Origin: Ovis canadensis
Lineage: Eukaryota > Chordata > Mammalia > Artiodactyla > Bovidae
Assembly: GCF_042477335.2 (NCBI RefSeq)
Contig: NC_091246.1
Location: 252,927,001-252,991,000, forward strand
Length of the DNA stretch: 64,000 nucleotides
Reading direction: 5' to 3'
Below the pieces are notes generated by a model, which did no database searches, was not told where the DNA came from, and saw only the letters and a program-made list of their open reading frames with translations. The position numbers and the translations under genes are program-made. Below are positions 20,605 through 31,548 of this stretch, piece by piece (positions within the stretch are counted from its first letter, which is position 1; the number at the start of each line of letters is the position of its first letter).

Positions 20605-21462
20605 ACCATTTTTCTTTTGAAGTTTAAAATTTTTAAATCTTTGTAAATGGAAGCATGCAGTCTTCTTATGCCTTCCCAGACAGCTCAGTGGTAAAGAGTC
20701 CACCCGCCAATGCAGGGGATGCGGGTTCAGTCCCTGGGTCAGGAAGATCCCCTGGCTAAGGAAATGACAACGCACTACAGTATTTTTGCCTGGAGAATCC
20801 CATGGATGGAGGAGTCTGGTGGGTTAGTCCATGGGGTCGAAAAGAGTTGAACACGACTGAGTGACTGAGCAAATTTTATGGCTGCCTTTTCTCATCCAAA
20901 AATGCCTGAGAGATGTTGAGTGAACTTAGCTAATTTGTTTTCAGCGCTATATAGAATTATTCGGGCACATGAATGTCATATTTTATTTATTCATTCTCAT
21001 ATTGATGGACATTTAGGTTTCATCCCGTTTTTTACTACTTCAAATGATTCTGAAATGGGGGAATTAATGGGTTTGTGCATTTCCGACATTACAAGAAGTT
21101 GCCAGATGGCTGTTTAAAGTTGGCATCCTAATTTATATTCCCATAAACAGCATTTGAAAGTTCCCACTTCTTTATATCCTTGCCAACTGTTGATATTGTC
21201 AGCCTTTTAAAATTTTGACAGTGTTTCGGGTATAAAATGGTAACTCGCTTTAATTTGTGTTTCCGGGATCGCTAGTGAGGTTAAACATGTAATTTTGTGT
21301 TTATTAGCTCTTGGAGTTTCTTGTGAATTGGCTGTTCATATCGCTTGTCCATTTTTTTGACAAGGCTCTCTTTTTTAAAAATTTATTTGTTTGTATATTC
21401 GAGTTAATAATCCACTGTCTTTCATAAATGTTGCAAATGTCTTCTCCCATGCTGCTTGATGG
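20605..21462 (-). mobile_element. L1 LINE fragment inserted in L2
   Basis: Antisense L1 3' region: 'attgatggacatttaggtttc', 'attcccataaacagcattt', 'gttgatattgtcagcctttt', 'gaattggctgttcatatcg'. It separates two collinear L2 segments and is itself split by the Bov-tA at 20671-20870. Confidence 0.75.
20671..20870 (+). mobile_element. Bov-tA SINE inside the nested L1
   Basis: 'ccttcccagacagctcagtgg' to 'gaacacgactgagtgactgag', with B-box-like 'gggttcagtcc'. L1 continues on both sides. Confidence 0.92.
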
Positions 21463-22002
21463 AAGGTTTTAAGAGGAGTGATGTGATCTGATTTACATTT
21501 TTCAAAGATTGCTCTGGCTACGGGGTGAAGAAGGGGAGATGAGGGTGATGGGTATGAGTGGATACAGGAAAACCAGTGAAGAGGTCATCACAGTACTGGT
21601 CCAGGGATGGCAGAGGGTGACCTGGAGTAGGAGAGGAAATGGAGAAAAGTGGGCAGTTCCAGAGTACATTCTGGAGGAATAGGCAGATGGGGTGCAGGAT
21701 GAGAGGAAAAGCTAGGAGTCAGAATGACTCCTAGGCTTCTTTAGCAACTGGGTAGGTGATGGTGCCACTGACTGTGGTGGAGAAACAGGTTCAGGCTGAG
21801 AGCTGGGGAATAAACATTTCTGTTTTCAACACGTTAATCTAGAGGCAATCTGTAGATATCTAAGTGTAAATCAAGCAGGTAGTTGGATTTATTAGTCTGG
21901 AGTTCGGGCAAATAGCCAGGGCTAGGGATAAATATTTGGGAGTCAGCAACACATGGATGGAATTTAAAGCCACAAGAATGGATAAGCTGGAAATGACAAG
22001 AT

Positions 22003-22214
22003 ACCCACGGTGGCTTAGATGATAAAGAATCTGCCTGCAGTGCAGGAAACCGGGGTTCGATCCCTGGGTCGGGAAAATCCCCTGGAGAAGGAAATGGTAA
22101 CCTACTCCAGTATTCTTGCTTGGGAAATCCCATGGACAAGGAGCCTGGTGGCAGGCTATAGTCTAAGGGTCACAAAGAATCGGACACGACTGAGCAACTA
22201 ATACACACACACAC
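22003..22214 (+). mobile_element. Bov-tA SINE inside L2, with CA-rich tail
   Basis: From 'acccacggtggcttagatg' through 'ggggttcgatccctgggtcgg' to 'cggacacgactgagcaac', followed by an (AC)n tail at about 22202-22214. Confidence 0.92.
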
Positions 22215-22261
22215 GGCCAATATTTGGAGGTTGAGCAGAAGTGGAGAATCACTAAAGGAGA

Positions 22262-22372
22262 GCTGTCCTAGATTATAAACTCCACGTGGCAGGGCTTTGT
22301 TCTGTGACTGCCTAGTACCTAGCATAGGGCTCAGCAAGCAGTAGGCTCCGAGTAAATATTAGTTGAAGGAGC
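22262..22372 (+). repeat. Sense L2 3' end inside the antisense L2
   Basis: 'tataaactccacgtggcagg', 'cctagtacctagcataggg', 'agtaaatattagttgaag' is the sense L2 3' terminus. The antisense L2 stops just before it and resumes just after it. Confidence 0.6.
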
Positions 22373-22828
22373 GCATGAAAGAATAGAGGACTGAATGAAG
22401 AGATGGAGAAGGCGTGGCCAGCGACGTAGGAGGCGGAGAGTGCGGCACCACAGCAGCCGAGAGAGAAGTTTCAGGGAGATGGGAGCAGGTGTGTGGAATG
22501 TGGCCAAAGCTGCCTAAGAGGCAGACACAGAAGTGACCACTGGGCTTGGCGACACAGAGGTCATCGGTGACCTTGATAAGAGCAGCTGAGGCTTGAAAGA
22601 TGAGGCGTTTGCGAGAGTCTAGGAGGCAGGCGGTAGAGTAGGGGTGGAGACTGAGAGAGAGGAGATCTCCCAAGCAGTGGGAAACGCAGGGATGTGAAAA
22701 TGCAGGGAGACAAGTGAGACTGGTTCGTGTCACTACAAGTTATTCCAGCTGACGGGCGGGTGAGAGTGGCCAGGAGAGAAGAGGCTGCACATATGAGAAG
22801 GCAGGTTTGGGAGAGGGTTGAGGACAGC

Positions 22829-23573
22829 CTCAACTACAGAGCCTCTTGACGAGAGTGAAAGAGGAGAGTGACAAAGCTGGCTTAAAGCTCGACGTTCAGA
22901 AAACTAAGATCTTGTCATCCGGTCCCAACACTTCAAGGCAAATAGATGGGGAAACAGTGGAAACAGTGGCAGACTTTATTTTTTTGGGCTCCAAAATCAC
23001 TGCAGATGGTGACTGCAGCCATGAAATTAAAAGATGCTTGCTCCTTGGCAGGAAAGTTATGACCAACTTAGACAGCATATTAAAAAGCAGAGACATTACT
23101 TTGCCAACAAAGGTCTGTCTAGTCAAGGCTATGGTTTTCCCAGTAGTCATGTATGGATGTGAGAGTTGGACTACAAAGAAAGCTGAGCACCGAAGAACTG
23201 ATGCTTTTGAACTGTGGTGTTGGAGAAGACTCTTGAGAGTGCCTTGGACTGCAAGGAGATCCAACCAGTCCATCCTAAAAGAGATCAGTCCTGAGTGTTC
23301 AATGGAAGGAGTGATGTTGAAGCTGAAACTCCAATACTTTGGATACATGATGTGAAGAGCTGACTCATTAGAAAAGACCCTGATGCTGGGAAAGATTGAA
23401 GGCGGAGGAGAAGGGGACGACAGAGGATGAGATGGTTAGATGGCATCACCGATTTGGTGGACATGAGTTTGAGCAGGCTCCAGGAGCTGGTGATGAACAG
23501 GGAAGCCTGGCGTGCTGCAGTCCATGGGGTCACAAAGAGCTGGACATGACTGAGAGACTGAACTGAACTGAAC
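22829..23573 (+). mobile_element. BovB LINE 3' end, 745 bp, with 10-bp target duplication
   Basis: Begins within the post-RT region ('gagagtgaaagaggagag'-like) and ends in the BovB 3' repeat 'gaactgaactgaac'. 'tgaggacagc' occurs at 22819-22828 and 23574-23583, marking both ends. A 169-codon open frame (22846-23355) still reads through most of the C-terminal region ([27 protein letters not shown]), then stops. Confidence 0.96.
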
Positions 23574-23589
23574 TGAGGACAGCATCCCA

Positions 23590-23905
23590 TGGTTTTATTT
23601 ACTTTTAAAAAATTTTATTATGCATTTATTTTATTTCATTTTAGGCTGCATAGGGTCTTCTTATGCAGGGGCTATTCTTGCTGTGGTGTGTGGGCCTCTC
23701 ATTGCGGTGGGTCCCTTGTCGTGGAGCACTGGCTCTGGGAGGCTGGGTCTCAGCAGTTGGGGCCGGCAGGCTCTAGAGCCTGGGTTTGGGAGTTGCGGTG
23801 CAAGGGTTCAGTAGGCCCGCAGCAAGTGGAATCCTCCCCTACTGAACCCATGTACCCTTCTCTGGAAGGCAGACTCCCAACCAGGGGGCCGCCCGGGGAG
23901 TCCCT
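23590..23905 (-). mobile_element. CHR-type SINE
   Basis: Antisense: 'cattttaggctgcataggg' at its tail side, body 'gggcctctcattgcggtgg' and 'ggctctagagcctggg', ending 'ggggagtccctagc' at the tRNA head. Starts about ten bases after the BovB target duplication. Confidence 0.85.
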
Positions 23906-24427
23906 AGCCCAGCAGTTTTAGGAGACAGTCACTTGAGCCTGAGTTAAGGGGAATCATCAATTGTCTAGGTGGTGTTCATGATTCCGGGGTCAGAATTACG
24001 ATCCAAACTGCTTTAAGCAAAAAGGCGTTGTTTTTTCCCGGGGAGAGACCCTGACTTGCGATGCAGGACTCGGCCACTCTCCCGTCCTCCTTTCTTTGTG
24101 CTGCCCTCCTTGTAAGGCAGGCTGGTCTCTCCTGAGGGGCAGGAGGGCTGCCTTCAGGCCCAGGCTTCCATCATACGCCCCCCTCAATTCCAGGGAGGAG
24201 GCCAGACTCGCTGTCAAGCTTGCAATCAAACGGGCGTCTCACTGGTGCTGACGGGTGGTCATGTGTCATATCTGAGCCAATCACTGTGGTCAAAGGGAGG
24301 GTGCTCTTTTCTGATTGGCCAGGCCTGGTCATATGCCCGTCCCAAGTTTTCTAGTGCCCATAATAAAAAAAATGGAACCGAGAAACAGGTGAAATTAATT
24401 TTCGTAATGTCTTTTATTTAACTCATT
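23906..24427. other. Unassigned stretch with CCAAT/ATTGG motifs
   Basis: No gene recognised. 24260-24345 carries 'gagccaatcactgtggtc' and 'ctgattggccaggcctgg', reminiscent of an old interspersed repeat I cannot name. Confidence 0.4.
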
Positions 24428-24655
24428 CAGTTCAGTCGCTCAGTCATGTCCAACTCTTTGCGACCCCATGAACCGCAGCATGCCAGGCCTCCCTGTCCAT
24501 CACCAACTCCTGGAGTTCACCCGAACTCACGGCCATTGAGTCGGTGATGCCATCCAACCATCTCATCCTCTGTCGTCCCCTTCTCCTCCTGCCTTCAATC
24601 TTTCCCAGCATCAGGGTCTTTTCTAATGAGTCAGCTCTTCACATGAGGAGGCCAA
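24428..24655 (-). mobile_element. BovB LINE 3' end, strongly 5'-truncated
   Basis: Antisense: 'cagttcagtcgctcagtcatg', 'catcaccaactcctggag', 'gagtcggtgatgccatcc', ending at 'catgaggaggccaaaa'. About 228 bases of the 3' end only. Confidence 0.95.
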
Positions 24656-25465
24656 AATTAGGTCATCCTATTCTATTATCAATGCAAAAAGTGTTATGAG
24701 ACACTTTGCGTTCTTTCTTCATACTAAGTCTTCAAAATCTGTATTTTACACTTATTACATCTCTTCCAATGCTAAAATTTCTTCAGAAGCATTTCATCTG
24801 TGTTTAGATTTTTATCAAATTTACAGTGAAGGTGGGACATCAGCCCCAACTCTAGCTGTGAACCTGACCAGAGAGATTATTTATAATTCAGCCATTTAAG
24901 ATAACACCTGTACTCAGAAAGTCCCATACTTTTTTGTTTAAGATTTTTTTTTAGGGGGGAGGGGGTAACAAAAATAAATTCTAAAACCTCTGTGTCAAAA
25001 CCAAAACCTGAAATTCATTTGTTCCAAATGATTCTAATTCTCCAATGACTGATTGTATATCAGTGTTAAAATTCATGTTAATTAAAAACAAATAAAATCT
25101 TAAATTCAGTGTCTCAGTCTCACTAGTGGCATTTCAAGCGAGCGGCTGCCATACTGGACAGCCAACGCAGCCCTAATCCAATAAGCTCGCCTGATGGAGG
25201 GGGATGTGGGGTCCAGGGAGAGAGTAGTCTGGCCAAGGGCACTGAGCTGAATGGGATCAGGGCCAAGGTCTGCTGACGCTGTCGGGGGCCTCTCACTCCT
25301 CTTCACCAAATGCCTTGTTTGGAGCAGGTGTTGAACACTGAAGCAGCAACTCAGAAGTAGATTTAGAAAGAGAAGCCCTTCCTTGTTCCCGCTTCTCAGC
25401 AGTGAGTCCCACACTGCAGAAGGCATAGCCTCTGCTAGTAAGAGTCCAAATACTTGCTCAGACTG
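24656..25465. other. Unassigned, AT-rich to 25080; possible hAT fragment 25080-25180
   Basis: 24656-25080 is AT-rich without recognised features. 25085-25180 ('aaattcagtgtctcagtctc', 'gtggcatttcaagcg', 'gccatactggacagcc') resembles the sense half of a hAT-Charlie MITE. The 25106-25426 minus frame is unlikely to be coding. Confidence 0.4.
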
Positions 25466-25664
25466 TAATATTTTTTTCTTAATTAAAAAAAAATTATTTA
25501 CTCATTTAGGCTGGGCCAGGTCCTACTTGCGACTCACAGGATCTTTAGTTGCGGCGTGCCAACTCTTAGCTGTGGCATGTGGGATCCAGTTCCCTGATCA
25601 GGGATCACCCCAAGCCCCCTGCATTGGGAGTGCGAGTCTTAGCCTCCGGAGCACCGGGGATGTC
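25466..25664 (-). mobile_element. CHR-type SINE with 9-bp target duplication
   Basis: Antisense copy with A/T tail at 25478-25500, 'gttgcggcgtgccaactc', 'tccctgatcagggatcacc', and head ending at 'ggggatgtc'. 'ctcagactg' at 25457-25465 and 25665-25673 flanks it. Confidence 0.9.
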
Positions 25665-25744
25665 CTCAGACTGCAAACTTCTGTGTATTCCTTTTTCTCA
25701 TGTTCATCTCGTCTGCGGCCACACTCTCAGAGGATGAGTGTCTG

Positions 25745-25885
25745 TGGAAAGACATTCATGATGCTAGCATGCGTTTACTGAGCACCCGCTGTGCTCCAAG
25801 CGCAGCAACCAGCCTCGGGAACACCGAGACGATGCCGGCCCAGCTCCTGCCCTCAGGGAGCTCACCATCTCGTCCAGTGGTAAAC
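25745..25885 (-). repeat. L2 LINE 3' end
   Basis: Read plus: 'gcgtttactgagcacccgctgtgctcc' (outline), 'ctcctgccctcagggagctc', the complement of the L2 3' end. Confidence 0.6.
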
Positions 25886-26654
25886 TCATCATTTAGGCTG
25901 CCCATAGGATAGTTCAGTCAGCACTTGTGGGAGCGAGCACATTGCGTGCCTCTTGTTCAGAAACACCAGCAAACAGCCTCCAGCGCTGGTTGAGTCCTTG
26001 GGAAAATTCTCAGGGAGCCCACACCTGGCACCGCTGGGTGTTGGGCCTCAGCCTGCGGGTGTGGGGGTGTTTGGGTACCAGCCCAAAGTCTAGGAGGGGT
26101 TGTTTTGGTTGTTAACGATTAGGACTGAGGGGGCTATTGTTAGGCGATGTCTCAGCTTGCTGGTGTGTGGTGTTGGCCCGGTCCCATAAGGTGGGTGTTA
26201 CCGTCAATTAGCATCGCTTCATTGATGAGAACATCACTTCATCTCTCTGCTGATCACTCACAGCAGCATCTTTCTCTGTCTCTCACTTCCTCTCTCTCTC
26301 TCTCTCTCATACACGTGCACACACACTCACACGCTACATAATTTAATTTGCAGAGCCCAGTGCACAATGAAAGCGCAGGGTCCCTGTTCAAAAATGACGG
26401 ATTTCGAGCTGTCAAGATCAGAGCAGAGCATTAACCCAGAAGTGAGTTTGCACGGGGGGAGGGTTGGCTGCCGGGCCTCATGGCCTGTGCAGTCACCCGG
26501 CTTCACACTCACAGGGTCCCTGCTCTTGGCGCTGGGCCTGCGCCTTCCCTTCCCCTCACCTGCTGTGAATGAAGTCAAAAGTGCATCAATCAGAGCCGAG
26601 ATTTGAGGTCTGTTATCTCGTGTCACCTGTCGACACCTGGATGAAGGCAGTGAC
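25886..26654. other. Unassigned, with a (TC)n/(AC)n microsatellite
   Basis: (TC)n at about 26290-26308 runs into an (AC)-rich tract to 26332. 26345-26440 ('gcagagcccagtgcacaatg', 'gggtccctgttcaaaa', 'cagagcattaacccagaag') looks like an old interspersed repeat whose family I cannot name. Confidence 0.5.
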
Positions 26655-26750
26655 GGTCCTGCCCATGTTATAGACGCCGAGGAGGGTCTGGCACTGGAAC
26701 CCAGAACTCAGCTGAGGCCGAGGCTCGGGCTCACTTCCCCTGAACGCCCA
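26655..26750 (-). repeat. MIR fragment
   Basis: 'cccatgttatagacgccgaggag', 'ctggcactggaacccagaactc' is a diverged complement of MIR. Confidence 0.5.
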
Positions 26751-27299
26751 CCTCTAAGAGGAATAAGCCGCTTCATTCTTGGCGTCCTTCCTGGTGTTTT
26801 CCTTAATATTCTTTTCCTCTGAAGGAAATGGGGAACCTGGTAGAATAATGGAATCACCAAATTCCCCTAGCCAGGTGGGGGTCACCCTTCCCTTCAGTGA
26901 GTCCCCACCCTGGGGCCCCATGGTGTCCCCACCTGGACTGAATCACTAAGGGTTCCCAAGGGTGTGTGTCTCTAACTTGCCTCCTGCCGCTGTCCTTGTC
27001 TCTCTAGCCCCACCTGGACTCAGGAGCAACTTGTCTTCCTTTAACTTCTTCCCAAGGTGCCACACATCTGAGCAGCACAGGCTTTTGCTGAGATTTGGGG
27101 TCACAGAGGGAACAGCATCCCAGAAGAGCAGACAGCCAGAAGGTTCCATTGGGTGCTCATCCTCTTAGCCACCTCCAGGCCTCCTTCACCTCCCGGGCTC
27201 CTTCCTGATCAAGGGTTCCCTTGAGCACCTCCTGACTCCCCGACCTTTCCTCCCCAGCTCCTAGGATGCCTCCTCTCCCCCTTTCTTGTGCGTCCTTCC
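26751..27299. other. Unassigned stretch
   Basis: No repeat, RNA or supported exon seen. Short frames at 26946-27168 lie on both strands without domains. Confidence 0.35.
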
Positions 27300-28010
27300 A
27301 TCCGTGCATTCGCTCCTCATCAAGCCATCTATTGATCGTATGTGCCAGGTGCTGCGTTAGGTACTGAGATACAGGAAAGAAATGGTGGACAAGACTCCAC
27401 CCCCACAGACTCCCAGTCTCGTGGGGAGACGGACCTGAAGTATCGGAAGCAAGCACACAGATAAGCTTCTGCATTTTGGTTGTGATGGGCGCCATGAAAG
27501 CAAAACGTGGAAAATTAGAACCACCTGGGGAAGACCCATTTTAGACTGCATGGCATTTAAGCTGAGATCTGAAAGGTGAGTGGACGTCAGCATGGGAAGA
27601 GTGTCCCTGATAGAGGGAGCAAGGTGGACAGGGACCCTGGAGTCCCTGGGGGAAGTTGGGGTTTTTTTGTGGAGTAGAAGGGCAACCTGGGTGTCTGGTC
27701 AGTAGTGAGCAAGGCGGGGAGCAGAGAAGAAGTCAGTGGAGGTGGGGAGGGCAGAGGGTGCAGGGTTCTGCAGCCCTGGAAAAGGGCTGGGGTATAATTC
27801 CCAGTTTAGCAGGAAGCGATTGGAAGCCTTTGAGCTTGGGAGTGACAGGATCTGAATTACATTTCAGGAAAGCTTCATCTGGCTGTTGGGTGGGAAACGA
27901 ACAGGATTGCAAGGGCAAGAGTGGAAGAGGGGGCCAATGGCAGACAGTTTCAGGGTTTATGTGATGGATGAGGATGCCTGGGTCTCGAACGGTGGTGACA
28001 GAATCGGAAG
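27300..28010 (-). repeat. L2 LINE fragment, about 0.7 kb
   Basis: Read plus, the complement of L2 from its 3' end inward: 'atgtgccaggtgctgcgttagg', 'gatacaggaaagaaatgg', 'gcatttaagctgagatctgaaagg', 'gggagtgacaggatctgaattac', 'agcttcatctggctgttggg'. Collinear with the copy at 20196-22818. Confidence 0.72.
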
Positions 28011-28454
28011 AGGCAGGCAGAGCTGACGTCTATTCTGGAGGTAGACCAGTAGTCCGTGTGTGGTGCTTGGTGATGGGAAATGATTCTTGCATTTCTGGGA
28101 CCTCCCCTCTCCTCTACAGCCCACTCGCACTCCGTGCCCAGCCTTCAGACATGTGACCCCAGCCACCCAGGGCCCTGAGTGCAGAACTGTGAGGGAGAAA
28201 GGCTGCTGGGCGCTTGGAGGACAGTAAAGATCCAGCCAAGTGTCAGATGGTGGAGGTCAAACAGGATGACCTTTAATAATCCTATTTTCTTACAAAAAAT
28301 TTAAAAGATTGATGATGAGGTCATGTATTGGCAAGGAGTAGGTATCTTAAATACCATTAGCGGGAAAATCCACAGGCGAATCTTTTTCTTGGAATGTACT
28401 TTGGGGTTACCCATTTAAATTTAAAATGTGCATGACTATAGCTTTGGTTCCTTA
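28011..28454. other. Unassigned stretch
   Basis: May contain further decayed L2 to about 28170. Nothing else recognised. AT-rich from 28270. Confidence 0.35.
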
Positions 28455-28605
28455 GAAAGCTCCTCTAGAGGGAGGTGGGAGGGGGTTCAGGATGGGGAAC
28501 ACATGTACAGCCACGGCTGAGTCATGTGAATGTATGGCAAAAACCACCGCAATATTGTAAAGTAATTAGCCTCCAATTAAAATAAATTTTTTTTAAAAAA
28601 GAAAT
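28455..28605 (+). mobile_element. Ruminant L1 3' end, strongly 5'-truncated
   Basis: 'ggaacacatgtacagcc', 'gaatgtatggcaaaaacc', 'caatattgtaaagtaattagcc', 'tccaattaaaataaat' and an A-rich tail form the 3' terminus of a young ruminant L1. 'ctctagag' occurs at both sides (about 28464 and 28606), a possible target duplication. Confidence 0.85.
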
Positions 28606-28639
28606 CTCTAGAGAAGTGAGTATGTACCTACACGTATGT

Positions 28640-29130
28640 CAGCTTGGGTGAGGATTTCAAGGCATCAGTGTGTGTATGTCAGAGACTGTAAACAACCCAC
28701 ATGTCCATCAGTTGTGGATGGGCAGACAAACTGCGATCCACCATGGAGACACTATGCAGCAGTTAAAATAAGTATGTGGATCTCCTTATACCAGCACGGA
28801 AAGACCTCCTAGGTCTGTGGGTAAGTGAAAAAGCAAACAAGTTACACATCAGTGCAGTACATACATTATAACATCGAATATGGGAAAGCAAAATCCTGAA
28901 AGAATGCTGCCTGTTTCTAAATGTGTTAAATGCACATACACCCGTGCAAAATGCATAGGAAAAAGATTCAAAGGCAGGATCGTGAACTCCTCACGTGGTC
29001 ACTAACGGAACAGGATGGGCCCTGGGTCGGGTGGTGGTTAGAGACCTGCTGACCTTACATGTTTCGTTTGAAGATGTCACCCCGAATTCCATATTCGTGC
29101 ATTACTGGCATAACTAAAAAGTTAAAACTA
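28640..29130 (+). mobile_element. Old L1 3' UTR fragment
   Basis: Sense old L1: 'gtaaacaacccacatgtccatc', 'actatgcagcagttaaaat', 'ggaaagacctcctagg', 'gtgaaaaagcaaacaagt', 'gtggtggttagagacc'. Fits the L1M 3' region. Confidence 0.72.
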
Positions 29131-30060
29131 ATCTGTATTCATTGCAAAGCCTCTGAAAGTACAGCTATGCAAATGAAGGGTAAAATACCTATATTACCTC
29201 CCAAAGAAGCCGTTATTGAGATCTTACTACACATGCTTCTCATCTTTTCTGTATTTTCCTATGCTTCAAAAATAAAAAATGGACTATTAAACATTCTGTT
29301 TTATGACCTGCTTTTTAATGCTATGTTTTGAGTGTGTCTCTATGTCATAAATACTCTCTCAAGCCAAGTTTTTTTTCTTCACTTTTTACTTATTTTTATT
29401 TTCATTAATTAATACCAAAGTATAGCTGATTGACAATATTGTGTGAGTTTCAGGTGTTAAGTGATTTAGTATACATACATATATCCTTTTTTTAGATTCT
29501 TTTCCCTTATAGGTTATTACACAATATTGACTATTGTTTCCTGTTCTGTACAGTGGGTCCTTGCTGGTTATCTAGTTTATGTTCAGTAGTGTGTCTATGT
29601 TCATCTCAAACTCCTGATTTATCCCCCCCGCTTTTCCCCTTTGACTTGCTTTCCCCCCATGAGTTGCTTTTCAATATCTGTGGGTCTGTCTCTGTTTTGT
29701 ATAAAAATTGATTTTTATCGCTTTTTTAAGATTCTATATGTAAATGATATCATATGATATTTGTCTTTCTCTGTCAAGCCAAGCTTTTTTTAATGGGTGT
29801 ATTTAATAGTCTGTGCTGCTTGCATTTACCGCCATGCGTTTAAATCCTCACATAGCTCATTTATACTCTTTCTGTTATCTACAACCTTGTAAGTGCATCT
29901 TAATTCAGCTGTCCAGTTGTTTATTTAGGATCATTTTATTCGGAAACTATGTGGGATGAAGCTATTTTAAAGCCTTTGATTCGCAGTGCCCAGTCGCCTT
30001 CCATAAATGGGAACCCACTGCAGGCTGCCCGAGGCAGGATGTTCCTGACAGGTCCCCTTT
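29131..30060 (-). mobile_element. Probable old L1 fragment interrupted by a younger L1 piece
   Basis: 29300-29368 ('gacctgctttttaatgctatg', 'gtgtgtctctatgtcat') and 29784-29960 ('atgggtgtatttaatagtc') look like two sides of one antisense old L1, separated by the insertion at 29369-29773. Family and limits uncertain; 29131-29290 and 29960-30060 are unassigned. Confidence 0.4.
29369..29773 (-). mobile_element. L1 LINE 3' UTR piece with 10-bp target duplication
   Basis: Antisense L1 3' end: 'gacaatattgtgtgagtttcagg', 'ttcccttataggttattacac', 'gtacagtgggtccttgctgg', 'gatatcatatgatatttgtc'. 'tcaagccaag' at 29359-29368 and 29774-29783 is the target duplication. The T run at its left edge is the poly-A tail. 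Confidence 0.9.
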
Positions 30061-30641
30061 GCCTCAAGGCTTTTCAAGAGCAGCTTCTTATCCAGAGTGC
30101 ATCAGTGGCGTTTCCCTCGTAGGCACCTTCAGAGACAGAGGAGACGTGTCTGGTCCAGGTTGGTCTTCAGAGGCACAGCTGCCCAGATGACCTTTTGAGG
30201 TCCCTTCTGGAACTGATCCACGGTTCCAGTAACAAGAAGATACACCATAAGACTATGCTTTCAGGCATCACGTCTGTAATTGGCTACTGGAGAAGCTTCT
30301 CTGGCCGTGTAGACCACAAGGAGGAGATGCAGCGTTCCCTCCCGAGCGTGGAGCGGCCCTTGGTGTTGCCTCTCCAGCGGCAACTAGCCTTTGATGATCA
30401 TTTCTTCCCTTCCTTTGGGAGGGTAAGAGGGAGGGAATGCTGTCTGAGTGGGGGTGGGCGGGGGAAGGGACGGACCGTGCAGCCCGCGTCAAGGTTAGCT
30501 TCGACATGTGGCTGGGAGGGCCAGGGCCCCTGGGAGCATCTTCAAAGACCCTGTCCTCGGAGAGCCCAGTTCAGGAGTCAGATTCCCCTGAGGCCCACAG
30601 AGACAGGGTTCTGGCATGAATGTGCTTTACTTCCAAGGGTA
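30061..30641. other. Unassigned stretch
   Basis: A 153-codon plus frame (30195-30656) starts from a non-ATG codon and has no domain. 30182-30212 ('gatgaccttttgaggtcccttctgg') resembles the end of an old repeat. No gene supported. Confidence 0.35.
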
Positions 30642-30830
30642 GTGTTTAGTCGCTAAGCCGTGTCCAACTCTGCAACCACATGGACGGTACCTGCCAGGCT
30701 CCTCTGTCCGTGAAATTCTCCAGGCAAGCATACTGGACTGGGTTGTCATTTCCTTCCCAGACCAGGGATTGAACCCTCATCTCCTGCACTGGCAGGTGGA
30801 TTCTCTACCACTGAGTGACCTGCAAAGCCC
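30642..30830 (-). mobile_element. Bov-tA SINE
   Basis: Antisense copy: 'gtttagtcgctaagccgtg', 'ctccaggcaagcatactgg', 'gattctctaccactgag', 'caaagcccc'. Somewhat more diverged than most copies here. Confidence 0.92.
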
Positions 30831-31096
30831 CAAAAGATGTGTGTACCTCCCCAGATAAGAGGCTTGGCATTTTGAAGGGCAGGGAGGGAGGGTTCTGCAG
30901 CGAGCCCCAAAGGGAAATGCTTAGACTCTGAGTTTTCCTGAGGGCTGCAGCAGCCTTGACCATGAGCTCTGGCGTCTGCCCCTGGTTCCAAGGACAGGCT
31001 TGGGGAAGGTGCCTCCAGCAAATCCTTGATTTCCCCTCCTTTAGACAACTTTTCCAGTCCAGCTTTCTCAGGGCAGTGCGCACACACATACCCATC

Positions 31097-31390
31097 GGAC
31101 CTCCCTGGCGGTCCAGTGGTTGAGAATCCGCCTGCCAACCTGTAGGAGACACCGGTTCAATCACTGGATCAGGAAGATTTCACATGTTGTGGATCAACTA
31201 AGCCTGAGCACCACAGCTGCTGGTGCACGCACACCCTAGAGTCCACGCTCTGCCGCGGGAAGGGCCGCTGGAGTGAGAAGCTCACTCCCTGCCACCAGAG
31301 AGTAGCCCTGGCTCACCGTAACGAGAGAAAGTCCATGCACAGCAGTGAAGGCCCAGGGCCGCCAAGACAGAGGGACTCATCCACGTGACC
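31097..31390 (+). mobile_element. CHR-type SINE
   Basis: 'cggacctccctggcggtccag', B-box-like 'ccggttcaatcac', 'gtggatcaactaagcctgag', 'cagcagtgaaggcccagg'. The 3' A-rich tail is poorly preserved. Confidence 0.85.
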
Positions 31391-31497
31391 CAGTCACGGC
31401 ATGCCCAGCAACCACCCGGTCTGCAAGCCCCCTCCGCTGCTTCTCTATTGCTCCCTGCTTGGTTCTCCGCAAATACTAAGTGTGCTAAGAAATACAA

Positions 31498-31548
31498 GGG
31501 AATTCCCTGGCAGTTCGGTGGTTAGGACTCAGAGCTTTCACTGCCATG
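31498..31548 (+). repeat. Head of a tRNA-Glu-derived SINE only
   Basis: 'gggaattccctggcagttcgg', 'tggttaggactcagagctttcac' is the first ~50 bases of a CHR-type SINE. The rest is missing, so this is a 3' deletion rather than the usual 5' truncation. Confidence 0.75.

Larger units (their letters stand above)
20196..22818 (-). mobile_element. L2 LINE, long antisense copy split by three or more later insertions
   Basis: Read plus, the L2 complement runs through: 'actcattcaacaagcacg' (3' end), 'ccttactcttttggagatc', 'gggaatgggaaaccat' at 20604, a break, 'tggaaggttttaagaggag' and 'tgatgtgatctgatttac' from 21463, 'gactcctaggcttctttag', 'gagttcgggcaaatagcc', 'ggaatttaaagccacaag' to 22000, a break, 'caatatttggaggttgagcag' at 22218, a break, and 'ggcgacacagaggtcatcggtgaccttgataagagcag' (outline) near 22550. 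The pieces are collinear, so this is one element of about 1.5 kb net. Confidence 0.72.

Noticed and set aside
26277-26335. Regularly spaced repeats as a CRISPR-like array
   Set aside because: A simple (TC)n/(AC)n microsatellite in a mammalian genome; no spacer structure.
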